Of a DNA stretch of 64,000 bases, positions 1-10,694 are shown in pieces. Both the position numbers and the translations under genes were made by a program. A model generated the notes under the pieces. That model saw only the letters and a list, made by a program, of their open reading frames with translations. It had not been told where the DNA came from and searched no databases. The DNA is from Climacium dendroides (taxonomy: Eukaryota > Streptophyta > Bryopsida > Hypnales > Climaciaceae). The DNA is taken from the NCBI GenBank assembly GCA_950106755.1, contig OX467086.1, positions 22,214,001 to 22,278,000 on the forward strand, written 5' to 3'. How positions within the stretch are numbered: the stretch's first letter is position 1; each line of letters starts with the position of its first letter.

Positions 1-237
1 ACAATAGTTTCCTGTAAAACATCTTTTTATCCCCACTAAGCCTTCCTGAAGCGCCTGCAATAAATCATTTCTTAAGACTTGTCGAAATGTGACAAAAGAG
101 CAGCACAATAATCAGCTACCTGGACCTGAAGGTTATCGTTGTATTGTAAGGTTCCCATGACACATAGAAAATTCTGTCGCCATAAACCTAGGGCGAGGTA
201 GTGGGAAAAGCAGGTTTCAATAAATCTGTTAAAAGCC
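1..237 (-). CDS. Tentative exon pair of an unidentified minus-strand gene running off the left edge
   Basis: On the minus strand, 237-120 is open between a plausible acceptor (CTCCAG) and a donor (CCAG|GTAG). Bases 54-1 follow an acceptor ending TTGCAG. The 65-bp intron between them is phase 0 and the frame stays open across the join (peptides AFNRFIETCF... and ALQEGLVGIK...). A short open piece, MVDDCLVHNM followed by GTAAAT, near 480-530 could be a first exon. I recognise no family. The gene, if real, continues beyond position 1. An alternative frame of the 237-120 piece carries a TAG, which slightly favours the frame given. This could also be chance open sequence. Confidence 0.25.
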
Positions 238-990
238 CTGGAGCAACGACAGTAAAGAAAGCTGAGGTTTAAGATGCAGAGGATAACAACGATCAATTTT
301 TTTATATTAGTCACAAAATTTAACAACACTCTGTTTCCGATGTCTCAAAACTCTCCAAAACCAGACTCAAAAGAAATTGACATGATACAAAAAAAGAAAA
401 GCACTTTGGTTCCCTTTCTTAGGCCCTAACATGCAAAATTGCAACCAAATTGCATTCACTAAAACAAACAATCAATCAGCGCGACGCGAGGGTATTTACC
501 ATGTTGTGTACAAGGCAGTCGTCCACCATTCAAACTATTTAGTCCACTCACGTCATTTCCTTCCGAAAAAACGAAACCAAGCACGTCACGATGTTCATTG
601 AAAACGTCTCTACAAGAAGAATGATCGAAACCCGACAAGACATGTAATACCAACGAGGCGAATGATCAAAAGCAAGCTAACGAAACCTAAACCTAACGAG
701 CAATCTGGAAGAAAACAGGCCCAGCAGGCTCCCTCCGTTTCTAGCTTGAATGAGCGAGTGTGTCCACATCGTGCAGGATTAGCTTCATTTTCAGAAACGA
801 AATTCACGCAAGTGGGAATTGGGCATAGCCACACTCCGGAGGAAAAACAAGAGAGAGATGCGCAAGTGTCAGGGAGAAAAGGCGAAAGGAATAGAATACT
901 GCTGACCTAAAGCGGTCTTAGACCTCCACACGGTGATAGGGCTCGATAAGCTCAGCATAGGAATCCGTGTGTACGTGTGTACATTCTATA
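238..990. other. No gene recognised; somewhat less AT-rich stretch
   Basis: Short open frames occur on both strands (for example 459-653 minus and 662-910 plus), but none shows a known motif or splice context. The base composition is more balanced than in the repeats to the right. It could be promoter and 5' leader of the tentative minus-strand gene at the left edge. Confidence 0.4.
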
Positions 991-994
991 GGTT

Positions 995-1540
995 CAGTAT
1001 AAAAGCATCCCTATCCGGATGAGTTTCATCCTGATAGAAAAGAAAACCCCTCACCAACATTCCCTATCCCTGAATATTTAGGGAGGGGAGTCCGAATTCT
1101 CTATGCAGGATGATGGATCTTGTATAAGGAACTCAGAGAATTCCCACCAATAACTTTCCTATCTTTAACCCCATTGGGATGAAGGGGAGTAAAGATGGGA
1201 TAGGGAAGACAAACCTCTACCCGTTATTCCCTAAATTTTCAATTTATTGCTAAATAGAGGTAGGAAGAAGTCAAAACAAGACTACAGAAATAGTAACAAG
1301 GTCAAATGAATAGTACTTCCACGAATCAATGAAGCACAAATGATGCTGGAATGGTGAAAAGTAGTTTGTAGATTACTCCATTTAAGTTCCCTATCCATCA
1401 TCCTATATAGGGAATTCGGATGCCTCTTTCCCTACATATCTAGGGATAGGGAATGCCAATTGGGTGGGGTCTTCTCTATTTAGATGAAACTCATCCGAAT
1501 AGGGATAGAGAAGCTTCCAATGGAGATGCTCTAAAGGGAC
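995..1540. repeat. Foldback element with about 130-bp imperfect terminal inverted repeats
   Basis: The first ~130 bases (ATCCCTATCCGGATGAG, then TTCCCTATCCCTGAATA, then GGATGATGGA) return as reverse complement in the last ~140 bases (GGATAGGGAA, AGGGATAGGGAATGCC, ACTCATCCGAATAGGGAT). Arms are perhaps 75-80% alike. The middle has no coding potential. I could not settle target duplications because the outer ends are degenerate. The structure fits a non-autonomous DNA transposon; the superfamily is undetermined. Confidence 0.65.
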
Positions 1541-1560
1541 TTTAATTTTCAATAAGATAA

Positions 1561-2357
1561 CTAAGTTACACTAATAATGATATTTAGTATATTATAACCA
1601 CACTAAGGGGTGCTTTACACCTAGATGTTAGGCCAATTTGTTATGTTAGATGCCCAAAATCTTCACTTGTGATTGAACAAAAGGTTGAAATCATTCCAAT
1701 CCCTTTATACTTAAAGGCTAGGACAATTTGGTAGAATGATTTTTTATTCAAAAAAGACAGAATCTGATATGCTTCAAGCTTATTGAATTAGGCGTACAAA
1801 AAATGAGAGGGCATTTCTTGGCTTGAAGGACGATGTCAAATTTAAATTTAAAATATTATTTTTTCAACAAATCAAATTTGTTGGATTTTGTGCAATCACC
1901 CTTTCAAAAGGAAGTAGCCCACCCCTAGGTGTAAAGTAGGTCTAAAAGAGAGAGAGAGAGGGCCAAAAAAATTTAGACTTTATTTAATTTGACCAACTTT
2001 TTAGCCTCAAGACTTTTCATGTATAGGAGAATTGGCCATTTGGCCTCCATTATAATTTTAAGCTAATGAATAGTTGAGGACAACATTTAGTCCAAAAGGG
2101 GCTGAAATGTTATACAATTGGCATAAAGGAGAATTTGCCTAGCCTCTAGGTATAAAACGGCCCTAATTGATTTGAAAATACTATAAAATTTTTACTTTTG
2201 ATGAAGATTTTTACCAAGAGTACAAATATCTATACTATTCAAAGATCTTTGGAAATATAATTGGTAAAAATATTCATTAAGAATAAAAACTTATAGCATT
2301 TTTCAAATCAATTAGTGTGGTTTACATTAAATATCATTATTGGTGTACACTTAAAGG
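1561..2357. repeat. Nested pair of inverted repeats (two non-autonomous elements, one inside the other)
   Basis: Outer arms: AATAATGATATTTA plus CCACACTAA near 1570-1607 recurs inverted as TTAGTGTGG and TAAATATCATTATT near 2314-2343. Inner arms: TTTACACCTAGATGTTAGG at 1614-1632 recurs inverted as CCTCTAGGTATAAAACGG near 2144-2161. A further short inverted copy (CCTAGGTGTAAAG) lies near 1923. There is an (AG)n run at 1947-1961. No coding sequence is seen. This fits one small terminal-repeat element inserted in another. Confidence 0.55.
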
Positions 2358-3537
2358 CATTTCAATAATTGTTTGAGCATTGTTCCTATTAAATTGTTTT
2401 ATTTTTTATTTGATCATGTTAGTAGTAAAAAATATTCTAAATTCCTTTCTTATGTAATTTTAGGACATTGTACAAAAAAATTATGAATTATCAAAGTGCA
2501 AAAAATACCCCCCTACAAATTTTTGCTTTAAATGTATTGCCTTTATTCAAATTAAGTGGAGATTACTTAGTAAGCAGAGATTGACTTTATGAGTTTTAAA
2601 ATAGTTTGTCTACTTTTGAAGCCATCTCCTATACCACCATGATTGTTTAGTGAAGTTTGGAGTTTTCTTAGATTGCTAAAAGAGAGGTCAAATTTGGCAA
2701 ATTCTTCAATATTCTAGGGGAGGGAAATTTGAAAATTTGCATCCTTTTCCTTTGGTGAAAATTTAGAAACTTATTATTTACTATAGAGAATCAAATTTGA
2801 AAACTTCAAATTCATATTCAAAGTCAAAGCCCCAAAATGACTCTACACAAATCTTATTTAGATCTTCAATTTAGAAAAACATTATATTGTACTAATACTA
2901 TATGATAGAATTTATATAAATCTCCTTTAAACATGACGATTGCTAATTTGTGACCTTAGGATCTTGAGCCTAGGAGCCTAGGCTCATATGTTATAGGCAT
3001 TTTCCATAGTTTTAGGGCTTGTATGTTTTAGATACCTACATTATAAGCACCTTGCATAGTTATATATTTATACAATAGGTGCTTATATTGTAGGTGTTTA
3101 TGTTATAGGTATCTTCTATGGTTATAGGTATGTATGTTATAGGCACCTTTAATAGTTGTAGAGTAACCACTTACATCTAAGCTCAAGGCTTGTAGGCTTG
3201 CATTTCTAAGCTCACATGTTAGTGTTGTTGCTCTGAACAAGTCATTATATACTTTATAAGATTACAATAAATTTTATAATTTTAATTTTTTACTATTTTT
3301 ACTATTTTAAAGAAATAAATCATTTTTTAAGACATTTTTTTACACATGAAAAGTACCAAAAATTTATTAATAAATAATACAATGACTAAAATTAGTTGCA
3401 AAAATACTACAATACAAAAAAAAGTAAAAATACAAGAAGAATTTGGAATCTAATTGGGAAGGAAGGTCCCTAATTTTTCTAGGAAAGCATTATATGTAAA
3501 ATTTGATTTAAAAAATATGGATGTACGTGGAAGTTAT
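2358..3537. other. AT-rich gene-free stretch with a degenerate minisatellite at about 2985-3165
   Basis: No convincing gene. Between about 2985 and 3165 a unit of roughly 35-40 bases built on 'TGTTATAGGCACCTT...ATAGTT' repeats four or five times with much divergence. The rest is AT-rich without recognisable structure. Confidence 0.45.
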
Positions 3538-5297
3538 CACTACTAGGATTTAAGTATTTTATAACTGCAAAAATATGACTGAGGATGACTGGCAACTGCT
3601 TGCAGTCATATTTTTGGATCCTACAACGTTGGGAAAAACATGACTGCTAGTCATATTTTGCCTTTGTACTTCATGGGTATATAGTATACATGCATGGAGA
3701 ATAGCAAAATATTTTTTAGGGAACCGTAGGGAACGTATTACGGGAACACCAGTCATATTTGTCAATCATCTTTTTGCATATATGACAACATACAATCATA
3801 TTCTATAGTCACATTTTTGTGAGTTCACATTTTTTTTGAAGTTTTTTTTCCAGGCAGCCCCCTAAAAATTTGGGCAACCTAAAAAAATATAAGTAAATTG
3901 TTGCTTAAAATTGTAAAATTGTAGCTGTTGTTTTGGGGGAATCTTGAAATCCTAGCCGTCATTTTTTAGGGTTTTAAAACCCTAGCTGCCACTTTTTAGG
4001 GTTTTGAAACCCTAACCTCCACTTCATGTGCTTCATCTTCTTGCTTTTCAACACTTGTTTCTTCTTCCTTCTTTTGTTTTTTGAAGTTTTAATTGTTATG
4101 TTGTTGTGTTTTAGTTGTTGTTTAGTTATTGCTTTTTAACTTTTATTTCTTTTTCCTCCTCTTGTTTTTTGAAGTTCTAATTGTTGTGTTGTTGTGTTTT
4201 ATTTGTTGTTGTTTAGTTGTTGCTTTCTAACTCTTGTTTCTTCTTCCTTCTCTTGTTTTTTGAAGTTTTAATTGTTGTGTTGTTGTGCTTTGGTTGTTGT
4301 GCTTTGGTTGTTGTGTTGTTGCTTTCTAACTCTTGTTTCTTCTTCCTCCTTTTGTTTTTTGAAGTTTTAATTATTGTATTGTTGTGTTGTTGTTGCTTTT
4401 TAATTATTGAGGTTTTAGTTATTGTTTCTTAGTTGTTACTAATCTATTGTTGCTTCTTACATCTTATTTGTTGTTAGTTTGTTGTTGTTTCATAGTTGTT
4501 AATTTGTTGTTGCTTTATAGTTGTTGCTAATCTTTTATTGCATCTTCACTTCTCTTATTCTTACTTCTTATTGGTTTTTAATTTTAGTTTTTGTTGCCTC
4601 TTGTTATACCTTAGCTTTTACTTCTTACTATCTTTTAATACTAACTTGAACAAAAAAAATGGCTTACGATAGTCATATGCTTCATCAATCAAAATATGAC
4701 TCCTGATAGTCATATGCTGCATCAACTAAAATATGACTTACAATAGTTATACTCCATATCACTTAAAATATGACTCACAACAGTTATACTCCATATTACT
4801 GAAAATATGACTCGAAATATGATTCATCGCAGTCATACTCCATATCACTTAAAATATGATTCAAAATATAACTCACTACGGTTATATTCTATATTCTTTA
4901 GAATATAACTCTCGGTAGTCATATTGCATATCACTTAAAATATGACTTACCACAGTCACATTCCATGTCAACCAAAATATGATTGGGCACAGTCACATGC
5001 CACGTAGTTTTGTTTTTTTTGCTCGAGTAGCTCATGAGAAAGTCAAGCCTCCAAGGGTGGTCAACATATATGCCATGTTGGCAAAATACGTCTAAAAATG
5101 GTTTATTATACTTCCAAATCCATATAACTGCAAATATGATTCACTAGTTATATGACTGAAAGTGAATGACTTAGACATGACTCATCCTAGTTATATCCTG
5201 ACCATCTACATTGATATTTTCTTGAGTCACATTTTTTGATTTTGTTACTCATTGCAGTCATATTTTGCAGTCATAAAACATTCATTTTCTCGTAGTG
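3538..5297. mobile_element. Non-autonomous CACTA-type element, family A, copy 1
   Basis: The element starts CACTACTAGG and ends CGTAGTG. Its subterminal regions are packed with the motif ATATGACTGCA and its reverse TGCAGTCATAT. About ten such units lie between 4660 and 5005, and a hairpin (GACTGGCAACTGCTTGCAGTC) lies near the left end. Flanking trinucleotides are TAT and CAT, so the duplication is imperfect. The interior (4030-4620) is a T-rich array of units of about 100 bases (CTTGTTTTTTGAAGTTTTAA). No transposase is encoded. Termini and subterminal repeats match the copy at 37196-39776, which has a perfect 3-bp duplication. Subterminal arrays of this kind are where CACTA accessory proteins are known to bind. 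Confidence 0.8.
4030..4620 (+). repeat. T-rich tandem array inside CACTA copy 1
   Basis: Four or more units of about 100 bases share CTTGTTTTTTGAAGTTTTAA, TTGTTGTGTTGTTGTG and CTTTCTAACTCTTGTTTC. Open frames here give low-complexity F/L/V-rich peptides and are not genes. Confidence 0.7.
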
Positions 5298-6250
5298 CAT
5301 GGAGTTTATACATGACCATGTCAAGAAGCCATCATAGAGTACATAGAAAGAAGTGCAAAAGATGTGAGGTATACAAGTTTTGTGTGCACCCAAGGAAACA
5401 ACAAACAAGTTGAAAGGCATTTGGGGCTGAATAATGACAAAATAATGTCTATTTGGCTTGCAACTTTAGCAAAAGAGAAGGGCCCAAAAAAACATGGTGT
5501 CTCCATGTTTGCACAACAAAGTTTTGTATATTAATAATGAAGTTATTACTATATATATATGTAATGTTTTTCTATCCATTTATTCCCAATGTAGTACTTG
5601 TAAACTACTCCTTTAATGTTGTAAGCTTTGATGAATGAAGTATATTGCAATCAAGAACTTATAAGCATTTTCAATAAAAAGATTTTACATATCAAAAAGT
5701 TCTAGTCTAACGTTAAAAATAGTTTTGCAAAAGTTGAAAAGTTACTTGTCCCTCTAATTATTCACAAGCGTCTTCCTAAAAGGTTCCTCTCTTGCAAATG
5801 TTGTAGACAACCACCTAGAATTTTGGAATTTCTTTTGGACATTTTGCAAAGTTTGATCAATTTTGTACATAGAAAATCCACTTAAGTTATGCTCTTCTAA
5901 AGTCATGAGTTGTTGTAGAGCATTTTGGCAAAATTTTGAGAACTTGGTAGCAATCTTACCAATTGCTTCTTCCTCTACCACTGACTCCTTCAATAATTGT
6001 GTTTGTTGGCTCTAAATTGTAGGGAGGAGGCTTTGCAACACTACATACTTGAAAAGTGTGCCAATGCTACAAGATGCTACAAGGACAAAGCCAATTATAG
6101 TGTACAAAGTCTTTAAACTTTGATACCCTTAAGGCTAGTGATTGCTATTAAGGCTAGGTTGCCTTTGATACCCAAAGTGATCACCCCATTCCTATAATTA
6201 GCTATTGAATGGATATAAAGTGGTCCTTAAATGCAAGGGACAGGGAGTAC
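5298..6250. other. No gene recognised
   Basis: An AT-rich stretch with only short open frames (5321-5506 minus, 5453-5638 plus, 5754-5993 minus), none with known motifs or clear splice context. Confidence 0.4.
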
Positions 6251-6485
6251 CGGCATTTAGTTACAAGCTAGCTGGTTGATTTCGAGAATTTCCGAATGGA
6301 TTTCAAAATCTTTGGAAAAAAACCTACTTCCGGCATTTAGTTATGAGCTAGCTAGTTGATTTTGAGAATTTCCGAATGGATTTCAAAATCTTTGGAAAAA
6401 AACCTACTCCCGGCATTTAGTTATGAGCTAGCCAGTTGATTTTGAGAATTTCTGAATGGATTTCAAAATCTTTGGAAAAAAACCG
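6251..6485 (+). repeat. Three tandem copies of an 80-bp unit
   Basis: Units start with CGGCATTTAGTTA at 6251, 6331 and 6411 and end with the run CTTTGGAAAAAAACC. Copies are over 90% identical, so the array is young. Period is exactly 80 bp. Confidence 0.9.
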
Positions 6486-7009
6486 ATCATTTAAGAGGAA
6501 AATCAGAGAATATTCTCTATTTTAGAAAGGTCTAGTTGAGAGAATGCTTCATGCAACTGTTTGGGCTGAGAAAATGTAGGATTTTAGCCGGTTAAGCTAA
6601 AAATCTCCCCGGGCTGTGCTTAAATGAACCTCTTTAGCCATTTTGAGAATTGAGGAAAATTTGCTATTTGTTGTAAGAACCAATCATTTGCCTTGGTTTC
6701 TTCACATCTCATTACAAGTTGTAGGTGGACATATTTTGAGAGACCTACATTCATAAATAAGTGCCTTTGACAAAGATCTTTGAAAAATCATAAGTAATAC
6801 AATAATGTAGGAAAAAAATACAAAACTAGTTTGGATTACATTGTGCATTTATTTTTTCTTTCTCTAAAAAAATGAACTAAAAATATTCCCATCCAAGAAA
6901 CCCATAAAAAAAAGGCAGATCAGCCCTTAAATGGTGGCTTCTACAACAGACTACCTTAATCCAAAAATCCACACATGCAAAGCCAACATACACAAGAATG
7001 CTAGAAAGG
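6486..7009. repeat. Dispersed repeat; related copy at 56510-56840
   Basis: From about 6620 to 6935 the order of phrases (TTAAATGAACCTCT, AGACCTA, CACAAATAGGTGCC or its variant, TTTTTCTTTCTCT, AAATATT, AAATGGT) matches 56520-56840 in the same orientation at perhaps 70-75%. No coding potential is seen. It is an old member of an unnamed repeat family. Confidence 0.55.
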
Positions 7010-7012
7010 AAA

Positions 7013-7099
7013 CTCGTCCGAAGAATGTTACATTATGGAAATGCTGCAGCTTAGTGCACATTTGCGCCACCAGGCAGCTTGGTTTCAGGATCCACCTCC
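7013..7099 (-). pseudogene. Decayed IFT20 exon 1 in the left duplication arm
   Basis: The reverse complement contains GGATCCTGAAACCAA, CTGCCTGGTGGCGCAA and a CAGCATTTCCA tail, matching the 3' half of IFT20 exon 1 at about 14745-14835. Small deletions disrupt the frame, and the part encoding the start and acidic N-terminus is replaced by unrelated sequence. Its upstream region is also recognisable (AATTAGGGTT, GACCTAATGCAAATGAAGGG at 7211-7230). No counterpart of exons 2 or 3 follows. It is a non-functional leftover of the duplication. Confidence 0.75.
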
Positions 7100-7720
7100 G
7101 TATACTGTATCTGATGCTCAAATACTCAACGTCAAACAGAATTCTAATAAATTAAACTACGACCAGAAACAATCAATCTTCTCGAAGAGGCTTTAAATTC
7201 TTTTGCAAAGGACCTAATGCAAATGAAGGGCCTGCAGCACCACTGCCGAATTAGGGTTATCTTTTGAACGGTCTCCGTAATGGGTTTTAGGAATGGCCGT
7301 TGAAAGAGAATGCGGTTCGCTCACCAATCAAACCATTCAACAATATAGAACTCTGACGACCCAAGGGATTCATATCGACGGAAGAAATAGATCCCTTGGT
7401 CACCGAAGAGATGAGATAATCAACATGAGATGATGCACAACTTGATACTGAATTCAGCACAGTGCCATTAGCCAAGAGAAGCGAATTTGATGTTGGAAAA
7501 AATAGTATTCACGATGGAATGCCCTGGATATTCCGTTGAAAGCATTCTAGAGGAATGCATCGTATTGAACGAATTCTGAAACACACTAATGCTCAGGTGA
7601 TCGACATGAGTACTACAGTGGAACTCCACCGGATTTCATCAATACAAAATGCTGCTAATTCCCTAAAAGCTTTCTGAAGCTACTCAATCGATGATCTCTT
7701 ACAGCTCAACGAAGGCAATA

Positions 7721-8041
7721 TCAAGCAGTCGCAGGGGCCTCCGAAGACGACGCTTCCTCTGCTTGCACGTCAAGCTCCGAAGTGTCGAAGCCCCAAATGG
7801 GAGGAGGCTTGGGCAGGCGCTTGTAAACAGTCGGGCCGTGGCGGTTCTTGTCGTAGGGATTGTGCTTCTTGGGCCTGGACTTGTTGTGGTGCGCAGTCGC
7901 CTTCTTCTGCGCGTGGGACGAGCACTCAATCCTCAACAATTGAGCGCCATTGTTGTTGCTCGCAGTCGACCTTGAAGCTGGAATTGCTGGAACAGCTGAT
8001 GAGAGCGAGAGAGAAGCGAGCGAAGACATCAAGGCCGCCAT
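7721..8041 (-). CDS. PSRP6: Plastid ribosomal large-subunit protein PSRP6 (bL38c type), copy 1
   Basis: An uninterrupted 106-aa frame starts at the ATG in good context (GCCATGGCG). Residues 1 to about 35 are rich in Ala, Ser and Leu with almost no acidic residues, as in a chloroplast transit peptide. The mature part has the hallmark IECSSHAQKKATAHH, then a basic KSRPKKHNPYDKNRHG and the proline-rich PTVYKRLPKPPPIW. This matches the plant PSRP6 family (IECSS-QKK-TAHH-K-RPKK-P-YD, PTVY-LP-PP), a small plastid-specific subunit of the 50S ribosome, at the usual length of about 100 aa. No intron is needed. It is divergent from the protease gene at 8399. It differs from copy 2 by three bases and one residue (Ser for Pro near the C-terminus). 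Confidence 0.93.
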   Translation of the reverse strand: MAALMSSLASLSLSSAVPAIPASRSTASNNNGAQLLRIECSSHAQKKATAHHNKSRPKKHNPYDKNRHGPTVYKRLPKPPPIWGFDTSELDVQAEEASSSEAPATA

Positions 8042-8398
8042 GGCTGCTCTCACAGCCTAAACCCCAACAACCCTCTGTTGCCTGGCTTGTGAACCCTAAC
8101 GGTAAGGATGTGGGTCTAAAAATGGGGCTAACTTTAGATGAGCTTGTCCCCAAAAATTTATAGCTACTGATAATGTGAATGCAACAGTGTTAAGTTGGAA
8201 TTTCTAGCACATTCGGCTGTGTTTTTAGCTGCTTGAATATCACATTTGGAATTTTGGATCACAACTGAATCCGCAACTTCCTGCCACGCACTTGTTATCC
8301 ACTTCGATACTTATGAGAGATTCTGGATGAACGCAGTGCACGTTTTCATTCATTTGGGTCGGATGCCACACTCTTGAGTTTATGATTATGCATGCGAG
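8042..8398. promoter_or_regulatory. Shared divergent promoter region of PSRP6 copy 1 and the CPBP protease gene
   Basis: Only 357 bp separate the two start codons, so both promoters must lie here or overlap. An AACCCTAA box (8092-8099) corresponds to the telo-box AAACCCTAA in copy 2, with the first A changed to G. Telo-boxes are known in plant ribosomal protein and growth-related promoters. Most of this region belongs to the inverted duplication, so the protease may be using a promoter that arrived with PSRP6. Transcription start sites cannot be seen. Confidence 0.45.
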
Positions 8399-10694
8399 AT
8401 GCCCTTGAGATTCTGCGAAGTCTTATCAGTGATGCTAGTTTCCGTTGCAGTGGAAATGTTTTCAAAGGTGTTGTGCACCGCTATAGCCCCAACAGTTAGA
8501 CCATCTTGTTCATTTCCTTCGAGATCTTATGGCGTCGTAATCCGGGAAAGATCAAATATACAGAGAGGGTGGTCCACTGGTATGCGCAATTTGAACAGGA
8601 AGGTTTTGAAGGAATTAGGTTTTCAAGAGCGTGCTGGAGGGGGGTCTGGAAAAGAGGCATTCACTTGCTGGTGTCAGAAAGTTTCTGGAGAAGAGAGTGC
8701 CGAGACCGTTGTTTCGGAGGTGGAGTCTCCTCAAGATGGGGTTAAATCGTCTGCTCAGGTGAGCGGTTGCAACATTTGTAGGGGTTTAGGGTTGTTGATC
8801 AAACGTACATTTTTCTTTCGAGAATCTTCTATTGTCTTTGACTGTGCATTTGGGTTCCATGAATTTCAGTTGGAACATGAGCTTAAGCTCTTCTCCATCA
8901 TGGAGGTTTGAGGGCGCAAGCTCTCTGTCAACTTTTCAGGGTTTCAGGGTTTCAGGGTTTAGGGTTTGAGTCTGAACAGGACTGGCAAAATTTGTTTTAG
9001 ATTAGTTTGTCAATTTGAGCTCAATTTGAAGGGAGAGCTCCTGAAGCCAACGGGACATTGTTTCCACGTGAGAGAATATTGAGACTTCAATATTGCTTAA
9101 TTTGCTTTGCTTTGGCATGACTTTTGTTATAAATAATTCTTATTTAGCTTTGTTCTCGAGAGCTGCAGTGCCACTAGTGCTCAAGAATGTTGTGTACACT
9201 ACGCTTTGAAGCATACTAGACTCAGGGAAAATTTGATTTCTGCTGGATGTGTAGATCTTGTGCTTGCATTTTACCAACAGCGCTGCAGTGGAAAGTGTAT
9301 AGGTAGACGAGTTCTGTAGGCTACCATCCACAGTTCCATGGAGCACTGGAGTTGTGGCTTCCACTATGGTTATCTTTTGGACCGGATTTCACATTCCCTT
9401 GGGTCTGGGTGGCCTTGACATTCTCGCTAAAGTTTTGCCTCAGCAGACATTCGTGGACCCGCAAACACAGGTTTGTATTGATAATCAATGTATAGCCTTC
9501 CCCTCTTTGGTGAATATTGTTATCATGAGCATCTTCGAATTCAAGTTGTATTGTTGAGCAATGGCCTTTATGATTACCCTGTTATTTAGCATATTTCAAA
9601 GCCTCTGTGATAAGTTGGCTAATGATGGAAGATTTTCTATCCGTATTTGCAGGCTGTTTCCGTAGTCTTTATTCAATTACTAGAACTGGCGGGCACAATT
9701 TGGCTGATACAATCCACACTGCAGCCTTTCGGGCCCTTGCCCGATTGTTTCACCTTCCGTTTCACTGAAGTATGGAGGAATAGGGGCTGGTTACCTGCCT
9801 CAGCTACTGGTGTGCTTGTCCTCCTAGTTGCAGTAGCTGTAACAGCAAGCCTCACTCAGGATGTTTCATCTTCCGAGGTAGTTCTTGTCAAACCGTCCTT
9901 CCTACTTCCTTAACATAAATCTTGATTGGTGCAAGAGTCGTTCTCTATTTGTTGTCCCTCGTTATGTTCAATGTCGACGTTACTCAAGTAATAAGAATGA
10001 GAATGGAGAGGTAGCGTTTACATTGCTATTATGTGGTGTATGCTAAAATTATTTGGGGGAACAAGGTTTTAAGCTACCTCTTTGATGTGGATTGGACATG
10101 TATGACATCAAATGCAACGGAGTCGTTTAAGCTAGTTATCTCATCCGCAGTTGCTCATGGTTTTGGTTCAAATTTTAAGCTTGTCGCTTCAAGCTATATA
10201 CTCTTATATTAGCTCTCAGTTCACTCATCTCCTCTCAAGCTTGCTACATTAATGTTTTTCAATTGGTTTCCATATTTTTTTGGCCCTCTCGGTTGCCTAA
10301 ATCACTTGGTCTTGCTCACATGGGCTCTGTATGAAATTTGTGTTGGCAGGTTAGCAATGGAACCTCTGACCTAACGAGGCTGCTCAGCAGCACACCTCTT
10401 GCTCGCGCGGCAATTTATGTGGCATATTGTGGCCTCACTCCATGGTTAGAAGAGTATGTGTACAGGGGGTTTCTACTGTCGTCTCTGAGGACTTACGTGA
10501 GTTGGCCAGTGGCGGTACTGATCAGCGCCCTGGTTTTCTCTATTAGCCATCTCTCCCCACCAGGATTTCTTTCCCTCTTTTGGGTTGGCTGTTGTGTAGG
10601 AACGGCGTACGCTTGGAACGGGAACTTGGCGACTTCCTTTGTTATGCACAGTGTTTACAATGCAATCGTGCTTACAAAAGCCTTGCCATTTTAA
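8399..10694 (+). CDS. CPBP (CAAX/Abi-type) intramembrane metalloprotease, probably chloroplast; four exons
   Basis: Proposed exons are 8399-8758, 9303-9470, 9653-9877 and 10350-10694. All introns are phase 0 with GT/AG ends, giving 365 aa. Exon 1 is Ser/Arg-rich and low in hydrophobic segments after its start, fitting a transit peptide plus linker; the real start could be the second or third Met. Exons 2 and 3 give hydrophobic segments (VVASTMVIFW; LPASATGVLVLLVAV). Exon 4 holds the CPBP core: WLEEYVYRGFLL (EExxxR motif), LVFSISHL (FxxxH) and FVMHSVYNA (HxxxN/B). In this family these glutamates and histidines line a metal-dependent intramembrane active site. Plant members sit mainly in plastid membranes; the substrate cannot be read from sequence. 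The exon 2 acceptor (GTATAG at 9297-9302) is chosen by phase and is the least certain boundary. Confidence 0.82.
8938..8966 (+). repeat. Short telomere-like GGGTTTCAGGGTTTAGGGTTT run in intron 1 of the protease gene
   Basis: Four imperfect 7-9 base units (GGGTTTCA, GGGTTTCA, GGGTTTA, GGGTTTG) lie together. The run is too short to be a telomere remnant. It may be a telo-box cluster near the 5' end of the gene. Confidence 0.5.

Larger units (their letters stand above)
7010..8365 (-). repeat. Left arm of a 1.36-kb inverted segmental duplication
   Basis: This segment, read in reverse complement, matches 13475-14860. In order it holds shared 5' sequence of PSRP6 (including CTGCCACGCACTTGTTATCC near 8282-8301), the whole PSRP6 gene, its 3' region, and a decayed copy of IFT20 exon 1. 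Identity is about 99% across PSRP6 and its near flanks and visibly lower (perhaps 70-80%) elsewhere. The match stops just before the protease start at 8399 and just inside IFT20 intron 1. Confidence 0.85.

Noticed and set aside
7691..7975. Alternative frames over PSRP6 copy 1 (and the same over copy 2 at 13867-14151)
   Set aside because: They are shadows on the opposite strand or other frames of the well-supported PSRP6 gene and exist only because the region is GC-rich.
8506..8745. Alternative 79-aa frame in exon 1 of the protease gene
   Set aside because: The frame starting at 8399 joins later exons in phase 0 at a strong donor; this one runs into a stop before the donor.
8938..8966. Interstitial telomere
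   Set aside because: Only four imperfect units within an intron; too short and irregular for a telomere remnant.
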